64,000 nt of DNA from Narthecium ossifragum (Eukaryota; Streptophyta; Magnoliopsida; Dioscoreales; Nartheciaceae). How positions within the stretch are numbered: position 1 is the first letter of the stretch; each line of letters starts with the position of its first letter. The stretch is from positions 24,602,988-24,666,987 of the forward strand of contig OY986965.1 in the NCBI GenBank assembly GCA_963920575.1, given 5' to 3'. Position numbers and translations under genes: made by a program. The notes under the pieces were generated by a model, which saw only the letters and a program-made list of their open reading frames with translations, did not search any database and was not told the DNA's origin. Below, piece by piece: positions 25,540 through 37,000 of the stretch.

Positions 25540-25710
25540 TGGAAACACCGCCGGAGAAACGCATGGGGGGTTTCAAGTATCGGAAGAAGAAACGTCGGGC
25601 TAGAAATAGGAAGCTACCGCCAGAGAAGACTCGAAAAACACCGTCGGAGAAACACAGGGGGGGTTTCAAGGATCAGGAGAAGAAACGTCGGGCTAGCAAT
25701 AGGAGGCTTG
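25540..25710 (+). repeat. Duplicated 94-bp GC-rich segment
   Basis: Two copies of a unit containing GAAGAAACGTCGGGCTAG follow each other at about 25540-25605 and 25640-25700. Read as protein they give a repeated basic PPEK...GGFK...KKRRA(R/S)NR segment. It is probably another fragment carried by the long-TIR element. Confidence 0.6.
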
Positions 25711-26102
25711 TTTTTACAGGTAGGATTTAATACCCGTCATTGAAGTCCGGTTTTAGCGCAAGGAGCAGCCGTTTCACATCGTCACGTCGCGTCTTCACTG
25801 ATGCGTTGTACAGCCAGCAAATGCTAGCGTGCTATCTGGCCACTAACATACGCTCTCGAGTGCCCTCTCGAGTCTCGAGCGGGTTCTAATGCATCGGACG
25901 GCTATGAATCAGATGGCCATTAATGTTAGGGGCAGTTTTTGGATTATGTAGGTTTGGGGTCAGAATGTGCAAAAGATATACGTGCAAAATTTTTATACAC
26001 GCATATATGCAATTTTGTACACGTGGATATAATTTAGAACACGTACAATTGTTTTCAAAACCACGTGTATTAATAAAATACTCGCTATTCTGCTACTTAC
26101 CC

Positions 26103-26262
26103 ATCAGCCTCCTGCGTGAGTCCGTTTATCCACATATCTTCGACCGTGCGATCTAGTTCATCCTCTTCACTGAGATCTGGTTCGATGGATATGTTCAGGT
26201 CAATGTTGAGCAGGCCGCGGGACTTACATGTCTTCTCACGCACCGAATCGGCACTGTCAGAA
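26103..26262 (-). other. Exon-like reading frame (IDLN-containing) inside the long-TIR element
   Basis: On the minus strand a reading frame runs SADSVREKTCKSRGLLNIDL followed by NISIEPDLSEEDELD and ends at TAA, which could instead be a GTAAG splice donor. The acidic composition and IDLN motif look like real plant protein sequence. I cannot assign a family. It may be a captured exon. Confidence 0.35.
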
Positions 26263-26877
26263 CTGAGTCATGCAAGGATGCAAGTGAAGCATGTGAAGGG
26301 GAGAAGGAGATGACCATGGGAAGGAGATGAAGCAGGTGAAGGTGTAAGTACCGGCAAGGATTTTGGCTGGCAGAAACATCTACTGGCGGGAAGGAGGAGG
26401 AGGTGAGTGACAACCTCTCCTCTCACCTTGGATGGGATGTTTTCTTTTTTTTTTATATTTAAATCTTACGTGGACCAATGAAAACACGCCAAGTGGCCAT
26501 GTAATGATGATGTTGTCACTTCAAAGGGGATAGTTGGGATGGTGATCGGATGGCCATGCCATCCATGGCCATTTACTGGGGTGAATTGAAGGGGTAATTT
26601 TGGAATTAAATGACTTTGGGGTCCGAATCTGCAAAAAAAGTTGGGATGGGGTCTCGGTTCGCTAATAGAGATCACCAGGGGTCCTTTTAGGCAATAAATC
26701 CTTCGTTCCTCTTACTCTTCTCACTTTTATTATTTTCTCTATTTAATTTAGGTTCAAGTTCTGATTATTTGTAACACGTAATCAGGATGAAACTCTATCA
26801 GATCAAGATGATCATATATATCTATCTGAATGACACTTTATATTTGTTCTTGAAATATCATTTTTGATTTAAATTAT

Positions 26878-27115
26878 GTAGTATCTGAAGCACACATAAA
26901 TTTGTACCTAAAGTATAAATTGATAAAGTGTCTAAAGCACACAATTTTGTATTTGAAGTAAAAATTATTGCTAAAGTGCTGAAAGCACACAATTTTGTAC
27001 ATGAAGTGCAAAATTATTTTAGTACATGAAGTACATATTGCCATGGTGCCTAAAGCACACATTGAGATTTTTGTACCATAAGTACAAATATTTTATGTAC
27101 CAAAAGTACATATAC
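26878..27115 (+). repeat. Array of small stem-loops in the copia leader
   Basis: About ten short inverted repeats occur at 20-30 nt spacing. They have the form GTRC, then 5 nt ending in AA, then GYAC. Examples are GTACATGAAGTAC, GTGCTGAAAGCAC, GTGCCTAAAGCAC, GTACCATAAGTAC and GTACCAAAAGTAC. Several stems extend with flanking complementary bases. The same arrangement is in the leaders of the two minus-strand relatives. Confidence 0.8.
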
Positions 27116-27224
27116 TAAATTTTATGATGTTTAATTATTTCAAGTTGAAGATTTTGATACATGTAATACATATGCATCATTCACAACGCTATATGTAAAT
27201 TTTTGTATGAAAATCTACCGGCCC

Positions 27225-27305
27225 TTCGGGGCCACCCGAGTGGTCAGCGCGGGCACTCGGACTTATGGGAATGAATTCCATGGTTCGGATCCGGATCACC
27301 AATCC
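27225..27305 (+). other. tRNA-like module in copia leader
   Basis: CCGAGTGGTCAGCGCGGGC resembles a tRNA D-arm/A-box with a long-variable-arm layout. About 45 nt later is a B-box-like GGTTCGGATCC. The same module at the same place in the minus-strand relatives has a perfect GGTTCGAATCC. It is tRNA- or SINE-derived. I do not call it a working tRNA gene. Confidence 0.55.
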
Positions 27306-30300
27306 GCCAAGAAAACATGGGCCAAAAAAACTTAATTTTTTTTTCTGCTATTTTCTTCATTTAATTCTTGGCATATTTATTTTGTATAGTTTGACCTTGA
27401 CTAGCTTAGTGAAGTTGGATTCCCCCCTGGATGTTACCGGCAATAACTACTTATCCTTGACATTGGATGCCGAACTCCATCTTAATATTAGAAACCTGGG
27501 AAGCACTATTGAGTAGGGGAATACAACCAAACCAAATGAAAAAAGACTACCATTATATTTCTCCGTCGCCATATCCATGAGAATCTGAAAAATGGGTACC
27601 TTGCTGTGTGGGACTCACTAGATTTGTGGAAAAACTAAAATGATAGGTTTCAACACTTAAGAACTATTATCCTCTCCACTGCCCAGTATGATTGGATGCA
27701 CCTACGCTTTCAAGATTTTAAGACTGTTAGTGAGTACAATATAGCCTTTCACAAAATCACCTCCCAATTAGAACTATATGGTCAACTTGTATCCGACCAA
27801 GACAAACTTGAGAAGACCTTCTCCACCTTTCACGTCTCAAATCTGATTTTACAACAGCAGTATAGGCAACGTGATTATAAGAGATATTCTGAACTGATTG
27901 ATGCCTTACTTTGAGCTGAGAAACAAAAGCAAATCCTATTAAAAACTCATGAGTCCCGTCCCTCTAGTTTTGCTCTATTTTCAGAAGCAAATGCTAGTGT
28001 GTATCGTGGACACGGTCATAGATGTGGCCGTGGATGCAGACATGGATGAGGTCGTAGTCGTGGGCAAGGTAATGATAGATTTGATTATTATCGTGAAGGA
28101 TATAATGCCCCTCAACCCTTTCGTAAAAATGATTAAGTATGGAATAGAAAGAGAAACGAGCCTTAGGAGGAAACGTATAAGAGAAGAGATAATGAGTATT
28201 ACTGATGTGAGGAGAAAGGGCACTCGCCTCACACATGTCTTGTGCCCAAGCATGTTGTGGAGAACCACACAACAAAAGAGAAGTATGTTAAGAAGAACTT
28301 CACATAGTTTGACAAGCTGGCTGATATCCCACTCCATGGTGACCCCATGGTTGGTACATCTCTGGATGTATCGGATTTCCTCGTAGATCCTGAAAACTGG
28401 ATGGATACTAACTAGTGTTATGTAATATAACTTTACTGTTTTTATTCCACTAGTACGAACTTAGCTTATTATCTTTATGTACTTTAAAATTTATGAATAT
28501 TTTATAGATATATCTACTACTCTAATTGTTTTTCAGATTGATGGTGATGCATGTCTTACAGATAGTGCAACAACAAATACGATACATCGATATGTAAATA
28601 CTTTTCACAATTAACATTGAAAGAATCAAATGTTAATATAATAATTGGTCCTACAAACCTGATTGAAGGCTCTGAAAGAGCAACAATAGTTTTACTCAGA
28701 GGAACAAAACTATCAATCGATGACGTATTATACTCCACTACATCCAGAAGAAATCTACCCGGTTTCAAGGATCAACGCCGTAATGGATATCATATTGAAA
28801 TGACGAGTGATAGTGGTGTTGAGTATTTATGCATCACACTTAAAACATCATGCCATAACATATACTTGAAAGACTTTCTGGCCTTTCTTCTGGTCTATTT
28901 TATAATAAAAAATAAGACCAATAGAATCACATGTTGTGATGCACCCGAAGTGCTCTGATCCAAATGAGTTTATGTTTTGGCATGATCGACTTGGTCATTC
29001 CGGATCGATGATGATGCGTCGTCGAATCATTGAAAATTCACATGGGTATAGCCTTAAGAACCAGAAGATTCTTTTACCCAAAAAATATGTATGTGCTTCT
29101 TGCTCCCAAGGAAAACTGATAGTGAGACCATCTCCCTGTAAGGTTACCTCTGAATCTCCAAGTTTCTTGGAGCGAATTCAATGTGATATATGTGGGGCCA
29201 TTCATCCTTCTAGTGGATCATTTCGGTACTTTATGGTCATAATAGATGCATCCACACGATGGTCACATATACGTCTTCTATCTACTCGTAACATTGCTTT
29301 TGCTAAGCTTTTAGCTCATATTATTCCGTTACGAGCCCAATTCCCAGACTATCCTATCAAGTTTATACGTTTAAATAATGCTTGTGAGTTTACCTCTCAA
29401 GCGTTTAACGATTATTGTGTATCGATAGGAATAAATGTGGAACACTCTGTTGCATACACACATACTCAGAATGACCTAACATAATCACTTATTAAACGTA
29501 TCCAACTCATAACTCGACCATTACTTATGAAGTCTAACCATTACTTATGAAGTCTAAGTTATCTATATTTGCTTGGGGACATGCTGTATTACATGCAACA
29601 TATTTGATCCGTATCAGCCCATCTGCATATCATAAATTCTCACCATTGCAACTTGCTTTTGGTCAGCAACCAAATATTTCCCATCTGAGGATTTTTGGAT
29701 GATGTAATGTTTATGTTTCAATTCCCCCACCCCAAAGAATCAAGATGGGTCCTCAACGTCAACTTGAGATTTATATTGGTTTTGATTCTCCTTCTATCAT
29801 TAGATACCTAGAACCTTTGACATGAGATTTGTTTAGGGCACGCTTTGCCAACTGCCACTTTGATGAGTTAGTTTTTCTACCATTAGGGGGAGACGAGAAG
29901 AAACCAGAAGCTCAAAATGAAATCGTATGGTACAATTTGACCTTGTCTCATCTTGATCTTAGGACGAGTCAAGCTGAACTCGAAGTTCAAAAAAAACATA
30001 CATTTGCAAAAAATTGCGAATTAGATTCCTGATGCATTTACTGATTCACAGTGGGTGATAAAATCACATATCCCAACTGCAAATGCTCCATCAAGGATAG
30101 ACAATCCGAGGATCCTAAAGCATGTGAATCTAAAGCACGCCAAAAGCGTGGTAGGCCTATTGGCGTCAAGGATAAAGTCCTAAGGAAAAGAATGGTACAA
30201 GGATAAACTAGCCAGAAAATTGATACATTGAAGAGATTGACAAATTTGAAATTTGTATTCTGAATCGATTCGAAGGGTTACCTCCTGAAAATGTCCAAAA

Positions 30301-30601
30301 ACCTCCCGTATAGGCTAAGAAACCTCTTGAAGAGGTTCATGTGCCTTTAGAAGAGGCTCGGCTACCTGAAAATGATGAGATCTCAATAAATTGTGTGCAC
30401 ACTGAGAAAGGATGGAATAAAAATAAAGTGATTATCGATGACACATTTGCATATACAGTTACTCTTGACATTATCGGAAGTAATGAAAAGCTTGAGACAA
30501 AAACTGTTGAAGAGTGTCGACTTAGAGTTGATTGGCCAAAATAGAAAGAAGCTATTTAATTAAGTTGAATTAAACTCACTGGTAAAACGAAATATTTTTT
30601 A

Positions 30602-31256
30602 GGCCAAAAAGCAGTACAATACCATGTAGTTTTCCAGTTTTGCAGTTTAGTACCACGTACTTTCAAAATTATTAAAAATGCTCCAAGTTACATAATAGTT
30701 GCATTTTAGTACCCATCATCTGACATCGTTACATATTTTAAGGCCAAAAAATACTTTGGCACCTTGTAGTTTAAAATTTTTGCATTTTAGTACCACGTTG
30801 TTTAAAAATTATAAAAAAATACCTAAAGTTACAAAACTTGGAGCATTTTTAACCTGGGTTTATACCTGGAGCATTTTTAACTTGGAGCATTTCTAGTTTA
30901 GTTCCACGTTGTTTAAAAGTACGTTGGATCCAAAATGACCAGTTTAAAAATGTGATACTAAACTACAAATGCTCCAAGTTAAAAATGCTCAAGGTATAAA
31001 CCCAGGTTAAAAATGCTCCAAGTTTTGTAACTTCAGACATTTTTTTGTAATTTTTAAACAACGTGGTACTAAAATGCAAAAGTTTTAAACTACAAGGTGC
31101 CAAAGTGCGTTTTGGCCTTAAAATATGTAACGGCGTCGGATGATGGGTACTAAACTGCAACTATTATGTAACTTGGAGCATTTTTTTATATTTTGAAGTA
31201 TGTGGTACTAAATTACAAAACTGGGAAACTACATGGTACTAAACTGCTTTTTGGCC
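30602..31256. mobile_element. Mutator-type fold-back MITE inserted in the copia element
   Basis: The two halves are inverted copies of each other (about 300 bp each), with termini GGCCAAAAAGCAG and CTGCTTTTTGGCC. The perfect 9-bp direct repeat TATTTTTTA flanks it (30593-30601 and 31257-31265), the target length typical of Mutator-like elements. In the related copia at 48.1 kb the same site is uninterrupted, which confirms the borders. Confidence 0.9.
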
Positions 31257-32498
31257 TATTTTTTAACATGTAGTCCATACACCAGAAGATGTCAAACTAA
31301 TGGGATACAAATGGGTATTTGTGCGCAAGCGAAATGAGAAAGATGAAATAGTGCGGTATAAGGCACGACTTGTAGCACAAGGTTCTCGCAGAAATATGAT
31401 ATAGATTATGAGGAAACATACTCTCATGTAATAGATGCGATAACATTTCGATTTTTAATTGATTTAACAGTTTCAGAAACATTGGAAATACATCTAATGG
31501 ACATACATAATCACAACATACCGATATGGGTCACTAGATAGTGACATTTATATAAAAGCCTCTGAATGACTTAAATTGTCTGAAACAAATAAATCTTGGG
31601 ATCTGTATTCTATTAAATTTCAAATATCCTTATATGGGTTAAAACAATCTGACCGGATGTGGTACAATCAGCTCAGTGAGTATCTTCTAAAAGAAGGATA
31701 TGTGAATAACTCAGTTTGTCCATATGTATTCATCAAGAAAACAACATCTTGATTTGTTATTATTGTAGTATATGTAGATGACTTGAATCTAATTGGGACT
31801 CTAAAAAAGCCCATAAAGGTATCTAATTATTTAAAGAAGGAATTTGAAATGAAAGATCTTGAAGGACAATATTTTGTGTCGAACTGCAGATCGAACACCT
31901 TTCAAATGGAATATTGGTTCACCAAGAACGTATACAGAGAAGGTTTTGAGGCAATTCTATATGGACAAAACCCATCCATTAAACTCCCCGATGACGGTCC
32001 GATCTTTTGATGTGAAGAAGGATCCATTTCACCCTCAAGAAGATGGTGAATAGTTTCTTGGTCCTGAAGTACCATATTTTAGTGCAATTTGAGCTCTCAT
32101 GTATCTTGCAAATTGAACATGGCCCGATATAGCCTTTACAGTTAATTTATTAGCAAGATTCAGTTCTGCACCGACCCGAATGAGATAAAGCACGTATTGT
32201 GCTATCTTTGTGGATCTTCAGATCTCAGACTATTTTTTTCAAATAATTCGAGACCACGGTTAATTGGCTATGCACATATTGGTTATCTTTCTAATCCACA
32301 TAATGCCAAGTCACAAACTGGGTATATATTTCTCTATGGTAACACTGCTATATCTTGGCGATCTATGATAACTGCCACCTCTTCAAATCATGTTGAGATA
32401 CTTGCTATTCATGCAGCAAGTCGAGAATATACATGGTTAAGAAGTATGATACAGTATATTCAAGACGGTTATAGGTTATCTTCAATCAGGAATATCCT

Positions 32499-32698
32499 NN
32501 NNNNNNNNNNNNNNNNNNNNNNNNNNNNNNNNNNNNNNNNNNNNNNNNNNNNNNNNNNNNNNNNNNNNNNNNNNNNNNNNNNNNNNNNNNNNNNNNNNNN
32601 NNNNNNNNNNNNNNNNNNNNNNNNNNNNNNNNNNNNNNNNNNNNNNNNNNNNNNNNNNNNNNNNNNNNNNNNNNNNNNNNNNNNNNNNNNNNNNNNNN
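32499..32698. other. Assembly gap (200 N)
   Basis: Exactly 200 N. A round number like this is usually a placeholder, not a measured length. The copia RNase H is cut at its left edge. Confidence 0.98.
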
Positions 32699-32791
32699 GG
32701 GTGAATTTTGAAACCAAATTCAAAATCTCTCTCCCCGCCTGCTATTATCTCGTTTGGTGGGGGGAAGGACCATGTGGCGCGCGCTGATTGG

Positions 32792-32801
32792 GCCACGTGG
32801 C
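32792..32801. promoter_or_regulatory. Palindromic G-box upstream of the MIZ1-like gene
   Basis: GCCACGTGGC with a CACGTG core, 379 bp upstream of the MIZ1-like ATG. It is a candidate bZIP/bHLH site. A CT-rich simple repeat, typical of plant 5' UTRs, follows at 33009-33050. Confidence 0.45.
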
Positions 32802-33179
32802 AAGATCCTTGCAAGCTCCCTCCTCCAGCAAAATCCTCGTCAAGCTAGCAGATGGACGTGCCTTCCACTGAAATCGATGGTACCTAACTTTACCCTATCA
32901 ATGGCTGGAAACCATTGCACCCCTTAGAAAACTCCTCGAGAAAAGCTACACCATTCTTGTAGTCAACCAACTTCTAATCATAAACAAGACAAAACTAATC
33001 AACGACACATCTCTCTCTCTCTCCCTCTCCCTCTCCCTCTCCCTCTCACTCATGCAACCCCATCATCAAGAAGAGAAACCCATCTCAACGTGCAGCCCAT
33101 GACATGATACCTTCGTCCTCTTTCAAAAGCCCACCACAGCCACCACCCAGATTCCAGAAGATCCAATTGCACTATCCTT

Positions 33180-33917
33180 ATGACACAGCAACCGGTAAGC
33201 ACGGCCAGCGCTGTCTCACCGGAGACCACTGCCGACCCCAGACTAAGCCCCTCCAATCTCCCCATCATCCTCCTCCAACCATCGCAAAAGAAACGAGCAT
33301 CAAACTCCACCAAGTTTTTTCGAGTGTTCCGGTCCATCTTCCGCTCTTTCCCTATCCTTGCGCCAACAACTTGCCGCTTCCATGCAACCGGCATGCGAGG
33401 GTCGGGCCCTCACGACGGCCACATCCATGGGGCGACCAGAACCACCGGCACCCTCTTCGGCCACCGGAAGGCTCGTGTCACTTTAGCCATCCAGGACAAC
33501 CCGCGGAGCATCCCGATGCTCCTCCTCGAGCTAGCCGTCCCCACCACCAAGTTCATGCAAGAAATGGGCTCCGGCATGCTGAGAGTCGCCCTGGAGTGCG
33601 AGAAGAAAGCCGCAGACAAGACAAAGCTCCTCGACGAGCCCCTGTGGGCAACATTCATCAATGGAAGGAAGATAGGGTATGCTGCGAGAAGAGACCCGAC
33701 AGACAACGATCTCAATATCATGCAGCTGCTCCATGCTGTGTCCATGGGCGCTGGCGTTCTTCCCGGCGATCTGACAGACCCAGTTGAAGGGGAGATGACA
33801 TACATGAGGGCATACTTTGATCGGGTGGTCGGAAGCAGGGATTCAGAGACATTCTACATGCTAAATCCAGATGGAAATAGTGGACCAGAGCTCAGCATGT
33901 TCTTCGTCAGGATCTAA
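33180..33917 (+). CDS. MIZU-KUSSEI1-like protein (MIZ1 domain, DUF617), 245 residues
   Basis: A single-exon gene with ATG at 33180 and TAA after FFVRI. Residues 1-80 are variable, with a basic hydrophobic patch (KFFRVFRSIFRSFPILAP near 45-62) typical of the family. Residues about 85-245 form the MIZ1 domain: GTLFGHRKARV, LLLELAVPT, LRVALECEK, LLDEPLWATFINGRK, GYA.RR, MRAYFDRVVGS.DSETFYMLNPDG and the PELS(M)FFVRI end. In Arabidopsis MIZ1 is needed for root hydrotropism; other family members have unknown roles. A longer frame starting at 33104 is out of phase with the conserved domain and is a shadow. The gene converges on the RSRC2 gene, whose stop is 143 bp away. Confidence 0.92.
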   Translation: MTQQPVSTASAVSPETTADPRLSPSNLPIILLQPSQKKRASNSTKFFRVFRSIFRSFPILAPTTCRFHATGMRGSGPHDGHIHGATRTTGTLFGHRKARVTLAIQDNPRSIPMLLLELAVPTTKFMQEMGSGMLRVALECEKKAADKTKLLDEPLWATFINGRKIGYAARRDPTDNDLNIMQLLHAVSMGAGVLPGDLTDPVEGEMTYMRAYFDRVVGSRDSETFYMLNPDGNSGPELSMFFVRI

Positions 33918-34060
33918 TGAATCTATTAAAACAAAAAGATTCTGGAGCAATTTAGAGGCATCCAAGATTTCTCCAAATGTTAGGAGGAGTACATTACAGT
34001 TACCAGAAAAGTTTGTGTTGGATTTGATCAATACGGAGAATACGGAGGGAAGTACAGTCA

Positions 34061-37000
34061 TTACAGGCCAAGGCCGACAGTACGCCCATCCCTTCGCCGG
34101 AGCCCCGCTGTATACTGTTTCTCTAGATCCATCTCGAGCTGCTCCCTTTTCTCGGCCTGGAGGTTCCCGTCCTTGTCGAGCAGCGGCTTGTTCTCGGGGA
34201 TCACATCTCCCTTCACACCCTACAATTGGCCATAGGCACCAAGGCAACCTCAGACTCTAAAAAAGTGTCAGTAGGGGTCAAAGAATCTAATGAGAATTTG
34301 CAGTATCAAAAGAATCATGAACTGTGAGATTTGTATGAGCTGTTTGTATTCAGTTATCTATTTACATGTTTGGTGAAGTGGTTGAATTAATCTTGTTATT
34401 GCTTGTTAAAAAGACAGAGAACAAGAAAAATGGATATTACCATGAGTTTGTTGAATTTCTCTTGGCGCTCCCGGTCCGCAAAAAGCTGCAAGTCCCAGCG
34501 ATTGGTTGACTGTAGTAATTGAAAAAGTGAAGAGATAAGAGAACACACTGAGGAAGTGCAATAACTACTATTTAAAACTTTACATACAAGTAGAAGGATG
34601 AAAAAACAAGACATTTATGGTCACCTCTTCAGCAACATTTTTCTTTTTGTTACCCCACAATAGCTTCTTCTGCTGGTCAGTAGACATGAAACTTCCTCCA
34701 AGGTTCCTATTTACTGCAGATAGCATCCAGTGAGATTAGGAAAATAATCTAACTTTCCATCCCCAGACAAAATGAAATTAGTTTCCATGTAAACAATGGT
34801 ACATGCTTTACATGTCATGTAAAGTAGCTAGCACTGAAAACTCCAAACGGTTCTTCACCAGGGCAAATTGCATACAGCGGGTATTGAATGTTATAGGCCA
34901 AAAAGGCGTTAGCAGAAGAATCACAAATAAGCAATGAAGCAGCAATATCTTAGTGCAACATCCAAGATATAAACTACTAACAAATCAAAAGAAGTATTGG
35001 TGTTTCACACAATCTGTCTTAAAGAGTAACAGCCTCCCTTAATACTTGTACATGTCAATAGCTATGTTTTTCTATTCACAAATATCACAGTTAAGTCCAG
35101 CACCTAGCTTTCTACAGCGTATGGGTACAAGCGAGTATAAAAAAACTGCACATTTAGCTAAACGAAGGCTTGTTTCTACTCACCCACCATGTTCGATTCA
35201 TGTTGAGTAATATCCCAAGATGCCCAACAAAAGAAGTCCAAATACCCAGCAGCACTTATGTCTAAACAAGTTTATCACAGAAACATCTTTTGATACCATG
35301 AGGATTATGCAAATAGTATCATACTTATCTACTAACAAGATGAACCAACAAATATAGTCAAACAAGGCAGATAATCTGGTGATAACAAGAAGGCTGACAC
35401 CCACCTGCTTCAGCAGCTTTCATCGCCTGAATTTTCGCAGCATTAATATCATGAGCAATATCAACCTGATTTCCAGTAGAGCCACCAGGTTCTGATGTCA
35501 ACTTCTCAGCTGCTTCTTGAACCTGCTTTGAACTCCAAGCTGGCTTTTCATCTGCAAAGTTTTTCATGAAGTCTATAGTGAGTCTTCTTTGGAAACTGCT
35601 CATAAACAAGATCATAAACAGAATGGGAAGCTCAAGAGGATAAGAAAGAATCTTACCACTTTCCAAATTACCCAACTTGACTTTCTTCATGGAAGAACTT
35701 GGATTATCGTTGACGGATTCACTTTTCCCATTTCTCTCACGGTGACTTGTCTGACTTTTGCTTTGGCTTTGCAATTCCTCCTCCCGATCTCTAGCATATT
35801 TGTCCTTCTGCTTGTCAGTTTCCTTGTAATTGAGTTTCCTGTTTTCTGCCTGATCATCTTCCCTATTACCACTCCTGTGAGTGTCTTTCAATCGAGCAGC
35901 ACCAGTCAATCTTTCAAGAGCAATATCTTTCTCATGGCCCCTCAATTCCTCATGAAAGGACATGGGATCATTCTTGTAATCTCCAAGGCTCCTATGATGA
36001 TCTCTTTTGTCACCTCGTGCTTCCCTATCTCTGTGTCTGTCCCTATCACTAGCCTTACCATCATCTCTCCTGTCTCTATCGCTACCCTTAATATCTTCTC
36101 TTGCCAGCCTGCTTCCATAGATAGATCTCTCAGAATCTTTGTCACTATTCCTGCAATGTTCTTGAATCCCCGTTTCTGTTTCCCGATCCTTACTTCTGTG
36201 TCCCAGGTTTTCAGGCCTTTCTCTAGCATATTTATCAGCATTTCGCCAGCTTTCTCTGTGTCTATCACTAGGACTACTGTGCTTTGAATGATCAGAACGA
36301 GTGTCCGTCCTTGGTTCTCGAAATGACCTAGATGTTCTCTGGTGACTTCTGTCTTCTTCATCAGTATGCCTGAGGGGCCTCCCAAAATCATCATGCCTCT
36401 TGTAGTCCTGGGAGCTTCCATATGTCTGCCGATCAGAATGTCTGTGTGAATCACTGCCTCTGCTGGATCTAGTACGACCTGAATCTCTCTCAAGCTCTCT
36501 CACATCATCTTTTCTGCGCCGATCATCAGTTATCTTGGGGCGCGGACTGCGTTCACGGTGAGGACTGCCTGTCAATATCAGACACATCCAAGAAGGTTTT
36601 CAACTTGTTCTCAATAAGCAGTCTACATTAGTTTGACTGAAGAGTAGTTAGGCTAGAATCTAACATCTCGCAGTCTTTTTCGAGTGTCCTTCAATATTTT
36701 GTGGAACAGGTACCTGCTGTGTTGGTGATACCATAAATGACCACATAGCCATTATATGGCTTATACTAGCCTGGTTTAGTGGAGACATCTTGGAAAGTGT
36801 CATGTTACCTGAGAGGTCTTGGTTTAGAGAGGAGATGAGTTTCCAAAAGAACAAGACAGGAAAGGAAAGGGCTTTCTCTTGGCTCTCTCTATTTCATCTA
36901 ATATATGGAGGTTGGTTGTCGGTGAGTCAAAGAATTTTCAATAGCATATTTGGCATTGGAAAGCATTTGCCAAGTCTCTGAGGGTGAAACGGAGGAGGTT

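Larger units (their letters stand above)
23566..26701. mobile_element. Mutator-like element with long (about 350 bp) terminal inverted repeats
   Basis: The sequence from 23566, starting GGATTTATTGCCTAAAAGGA, is repeated in reverse at the other end, finishing at 26701. The match runs for about 350 bp (23566-23915 against 26352-26701) with few mismatches. It includes a shared CACCTCCTCCTCC-like inner edge and a GGCCATGGATGGCCATGCC-like palindrome. Long TIRs with no transposase point to a non-autonomous Mutator-like element. I could not find a 9-bp target duplication, so the class is inferred. The interior holds a tandem repeat (24750-25215), a 94-bp duplication (25540-25710) and two exon-like reading frames (24146-24427 plus, 26103-26262 minus) of unknown origin. 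Confidence 0.75.
26702..32498 (+). mobile_element. Ty1/copia retrotransposon, degenerate, same family as the minus-strand copy at 46-52 kb
   Basis: Order: about 80 bp of LTR end (26702-26780), leader with hairpin array and tRNA-like module (26878-27305), gag (about 27410-28395), protease (28535 onwards, DSATT), integrase (28617-29850), RT (31263-32010) and RNase H (32044-32498, cut by the gap). Many stops and frameshifts are present. The integrase keeps the H-H-C-C zinc finger (WHDRLGH...CASC), but the second acidic residue is lost (RLNNACEF where the minus-strand copy has RLDNAGEF). A fold-back element sits between integrase and RT. The 3' LTR is not seen. The copy cannot be active. Confidence 0.9.

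Noticed and set aside
27225..27305. A working tRNA gene
   Set aside because: Only A-box and B-box similarity is visible. No full acceptor stem or cloverleaf could be drawn, and the same module recurs inside retrotransposon leaders.
33104..33787. A 227-residue plus-strand frame starting earlier than the MIZ1-like gene
   Set aside because: Different frame from the conserved MIZ1 domain. Pro/His/Arg-rich shadow.
35589..36287. A 232-residue plus-strand frame opposite the RSRC2 gene
   Set aside because: Antisense of the RS-rich exon. Hydrophobic composition is what the complement of Arg/Asp/Glu codons gives.
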